Origin: Sphingosinicella humi
Lineage (GTDB): Bacteria; Pseudomonadota; Alphaproteobacteria; Sphingomonadales; Sphingomonadaceae
Reading direction: 5' to 3'
DNA length: 64,000 bases
Assembly (NCBI RefSeq): GCF_003129465.1
Contig: NZ_QFFF01000001.1
Coordinates: 496,001-560,000 of the forward strand
Position numbers and translations under genes: made by a program. The notes beneath the pieces are model-generated. The model did no database searches and was not told where the DNA came from. It saw nothing but the letters and a program-made list of their open reading frames with translations. Below, in pieces: positions 61,915 to 64,000 of the stretch (its first letter is position 1; each line of letters starts with the position of its first letter).

Positions 61915-64000
61915 TTACTGATTGACGATGGCGGTGTTGCCGGTGCCGCCCTGGGTGATCGTCGAGACATTGAAGTTCGACGACTGAGTTACCGTGGCGG
62001 TGTTGAGATCGCCCGCCTGAGTGATCGTCGACAGGTTGTCGCTGCCGGACTGGGTCACGGTTGCGCTGAGATTGTCATTGGTATTGTCAGCGTCGGCCAG
62101 GCCCTGATCGATGAACGAGCTATTGTTGTCCCCGGTCTGGGTCACGTTGGCGAACATGGCGCCATTATTTCCGGCATTGCCTTGGTTGATCGACGAGTAG
62201 TTGCTGACGCCACCCTGATCGACCTCCGCGTAGCCCTGACGGCCGTTCTGCAAGATGTCGGACTCGGCATCGACGCTGCCCGCCCGCTGCAGGACGCCGG
62301 CGCCACCCTGGTCGGTCGGAGCCTGCGCCTGATCGTTGACGACGTTGCTCGGCCCGTTCTGGATGACCGACGAGCGGCCGTTGGTCCCGAGCTGATCGAC
62401 GAAGGCGTTGTTGCCGAGGCCGTTCTGCACGATCGCCGAGTCGTTGCTGCTGCCGATCTGCTCGACCTCAGCCCGATTGGAACGCGTGTTCTGCGTAATG
62501 ACCGAACTATTGTCGCTGCCCTGCTGGTTCGCGACTGCACGACTGTTGGCGCCGTTCTGATTGACGTCTGAGTTGTTATTCGTTCCGCTCTGGTCGACAT
62601 CGACGAGGTTCCCAACATTCGTGATGCCGGGCGTCACCGAATTCTGGTCGACAGTCGAAATGTTACTCGAACCGGTCTGGTCGACAGTCACAACCTGGCC
62701 GTTGGTGCCGCCGCCGGGGCCAGTCTGGCTGACGAAGGAATTGTTGCCCGACCCGTTCTGGTTGATGGTTGCTGAAGCTCCGGCGTCCATCGACTGCTGA
62801 ACGTTGGAGAGGTTACCGGTACCCGTCTGAGCGACCGTTGCGCTCGCTCCATCGCCCGACTGTTCGACACGGGATCCGTTTCCGTCGCCGCTCTGGTCGA
62901 CATCGACAATACCGTTGCTGCCGGTCTGGACGACGACGCTGTCATTGGTGTCACCGCTCTGAGCCACCGAAGCCTCGTTTAGCGTCGCGGCAGGGACGGC
63001 CATCGTGTTGGTCTCATCGACGCCCTGCAGGATCAGGCTCGTGTTGCCTGACCCGCTGCTCTGGTTGAGATTGGCCTCGTTGAAGGTGCCGAACTGGCGA
63101 ATTCGGGAGAAACCGTCGTCGCCAGCCTGCGCGACGTTGGCCAGATTGTCCTCGCCGAACTGCCGGTTGATGATCGACACATTGTCGTCGCCGCTCTGGT
63201 CGACATTTGCTGTATTGCGCCGACCGGCCTCGAAGACGTCCGAATTGTTCCGATCGCCCGTCTGGCTCACGCCGACATTGCCGGCATTTCCGGCCTGACG
63301 GAGCGTCGAGATGTTGTCATCACCCTCCTGGAGGACGCTAGCGGTGTTGTTGCTCGCGCTTTGGTCGACGTCCGAGGAGTTCCGGCTACCAAGCTGATTG
63401 ACGGTCGCCGAGTTGTTGCCGCCCGATTGGTCGACGTCGGAAAGGTTCAGCGCGCCATTCTGAACGACGAACGCATCGTTGCTGATCCCGCCCTGGTCGA
63501 CGGTCGAGATGCTTCCGTTGCCTGCGATTCCGGGACCGGAAGACTGGCTGACTCTGGCGATGGAGTCGACGCCGGTCTGGTTGATGATCGAGCTGTTGTC
63601 CTCGCCGCGTTGGGTCGAGATAGCACTCGAATTGGTCGCAGTCGCGCTCTGGAAGATGGTGGAGCTGTCGCCCTCGCCATCCTGATCGATCGTGGCATCC
63701 GCGTCGTCGGTGTCCTGATCGACCGTTGCCTGATTTACGCGCGGCGGCGTGCTCCGGTTGTTGTTCGTCTGGCTAACGGTCGCCGTCGAGCGCGCGCCCG
63801 ACTGATCGATGTCGGAGGCGTTGCCTTCGCCGCGCTGCGTCACGCCGGCGGTCGAAGCGCCGCTTTGGATGACGTTTGAATCGTTGGTCGGATCGGTGCT
63901 GTTCGGGCTGTCGGTGCCGCTGTCCTGGTCGACCGTCGCAGAAGCGCCGCTCGCGGCTGCCGATTGTTCGACGTTCGAGAGGTTGTTGGCTCCCGCCTGC
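61915..64000 (-). CDS. Giant curlin-repeat protein, N-terminus beyond window (at least 694 aa)
   Basis: The reading frame is open through the right edge of the window; the GTG at 63843 is an internal Val in a VTQRG repeat, not a start. Translating on to the edge continues the curlin pattern (NNLSNVEQSAAASGASATVDQ and NVIQSGASTAGVTQRG). At least about 31 repeats are visible. Compared with its neighbours it has more N-x-S-x-V-D-Q repeats and some Arg-rich ones (DDNVSIINRQFGEDNLANV). It ends in the TITQGGTGNTAIVNQ cap. No Cys. It is the most upstream (5') gene of the array in the window; further genes of the locus lie to its right. Confidence 0.88.
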   Translation of the reverse strand, partial: QAGANNLSNVEQSAAASGASATVDQDSGTDSPNSTDPTNDSNVIQSGASTAGVTQRGEGNASDIDQSGARSTATVSQTNNNRSTPPRVNQATVDQDTDDADATIDQDGEGDSSTIFQSATATNSSAISTQRGEDNSSIINQTGVDSIARVSQSSGPGIAGNGSISTVDQGGISNDAFVVQNGALNLSDVDQSGGNNSATVNQLGSRNSSDVDQSASNNTASVLQEGDDNISTLRQAGNAGNVGVSQTGDRNNSDVFEAGRRNTANVDQSGDDNVSIINRQFGEDNLANVAQAGDDGFSRIRQFGTFNEANLNQSSGSGNTSLILQGVDETNTMAVPAATLNEASVAQSGDTNDSVVVQTGSNGIVDVDQSGDGNGSRVEQSGDGASATVAQTGTGNLSNVQQSMDAGASATINQNGSGNNSFVSQTGPGGGTNGQVVTVDQTGSSNISTVDQNSVTPGITNVGNLVDVDQSGTNNNSDVNQNGANSRAVANQQGSDNSSVITQNTRSNRAEVEQIGSSNDSAIVQNGLGNNAFVDQLGTNGRSSVIQNGPSNVVNDQAQAPTDQGGAGVLQRAGSVDAESDILQNGRQGYAEVDQGGVSNYSSINQGNAGNNGAMFANVTQTGDNNSSFIDQGLADADNTNDNLSATVTQSGSDNLSTITQAGDLNTATVTQSSNFNVSTITQGGTGNTAIVNQ

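Noticed and set aside
54641-63879. Several long plus-strand frames (up to 349 aa) inside the curlin region
   Set aside because: They arise because the repeat codons read without stops on the other strand; they are Arg/Asp/Leu-rich, with no signal peptide or ribosome-binding site.
53391-64000. Repeated DNA in the curlin genes taken as a CRISPR array or satellite repeat
   Set aside because: The periodicity is at the codon level (about 60-66 bp with much sequence drift), is in frame, and has no identical repeats with unique spacers.

Overview
The window is GC-rich, gene-dense chromosomal DNA from an alphaproteobacterium, most likely a sphingomonad (Sphingomonadales). This rests on recognising typical protein sets: an RNase E with an acidic insert in its S1 domain, a plant-type GshA, a TorF-family porin, an alphaproteobacterial CsgH and UbiA, and many palindromic intergenic elements of the kind common in this order. 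No rRNA, CRISPR, prophage or insertion sequence is visible. Two tRNAs are present, Gln(CTG) and Tyr(GTA).

Layout. 1-8.3 kb: a PP2C phosphatase, tRNA-Gln, the ppx-rlmE pair, a redox/proteostasis group on the minus strand (OsmC, DsbA-like, M48-TPR) and rne with a long leader. 8.7-13.4 kb: cell-wall genes (amidase, PBP1A), then prfB. 13.4-17.1 kb: a methyltransferase-like lipoprotein, a minimal RadC/JAB protein and the thyA-folA-ribF folate/flavin group. 17.2-21 kb: ileS-lspA-DUF3035 lipoprotein. 21-29.7 kb: a porin, the sseA-metC-mscS operon, an S10 peptidase, queF and a ketopantoate reductase homologue. 29.7-38.5 kb: an OPT transporter, a HerA-like ATPase, degP, hflKC and mrp. 38.6-40.7 kb: a winged-helix/TPR regulator.

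40.7-46 kb (minus strand) is the first region of special interest. It is a tightly packed co-directional run, ubiA-pmbA-cysQ-ycaO-tfuA-47 aa peptide, with gaps of 65 bp or less and three overlaps. YcaO plus TfuA is the signature of ATP-dependent peptide-backbone modification (thioamidation or azoline formation). PmbA/TldE is half of a protease known to mature RiPPs. The Thr/Gly/Lys-rich peptide carries internal duplications and is a plausible substrate. I read this as a candidate undescribed RiPP-like or protein-modification system.

46-52 kb: rsmE, gshA, several small unknown membrane proteins, an isoprenylcysteine-methyltransferase-like membrane enzyme, a double-PilZ protein and tRNA-Tyr. 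52.1-64 kb (minus strand, running off the right edge) is the second highlight: a tandem array of six curlin-repeat proteins. Five are giant (334, 600, 721, 823 and at least 694 aa, against about 150 aa for E. coli CsgA). The array is followed by an unknown secreted protein and a CsgH-like chaperone. Every gap between curlin genes holds a strong GC-rich hairpin, and most of the proteins end in nearly the same cap sequence. This looks like a multi-subunit functional-amyloid (curli) matrix locus whose secretion genes would lie beyond the right edge, if present.
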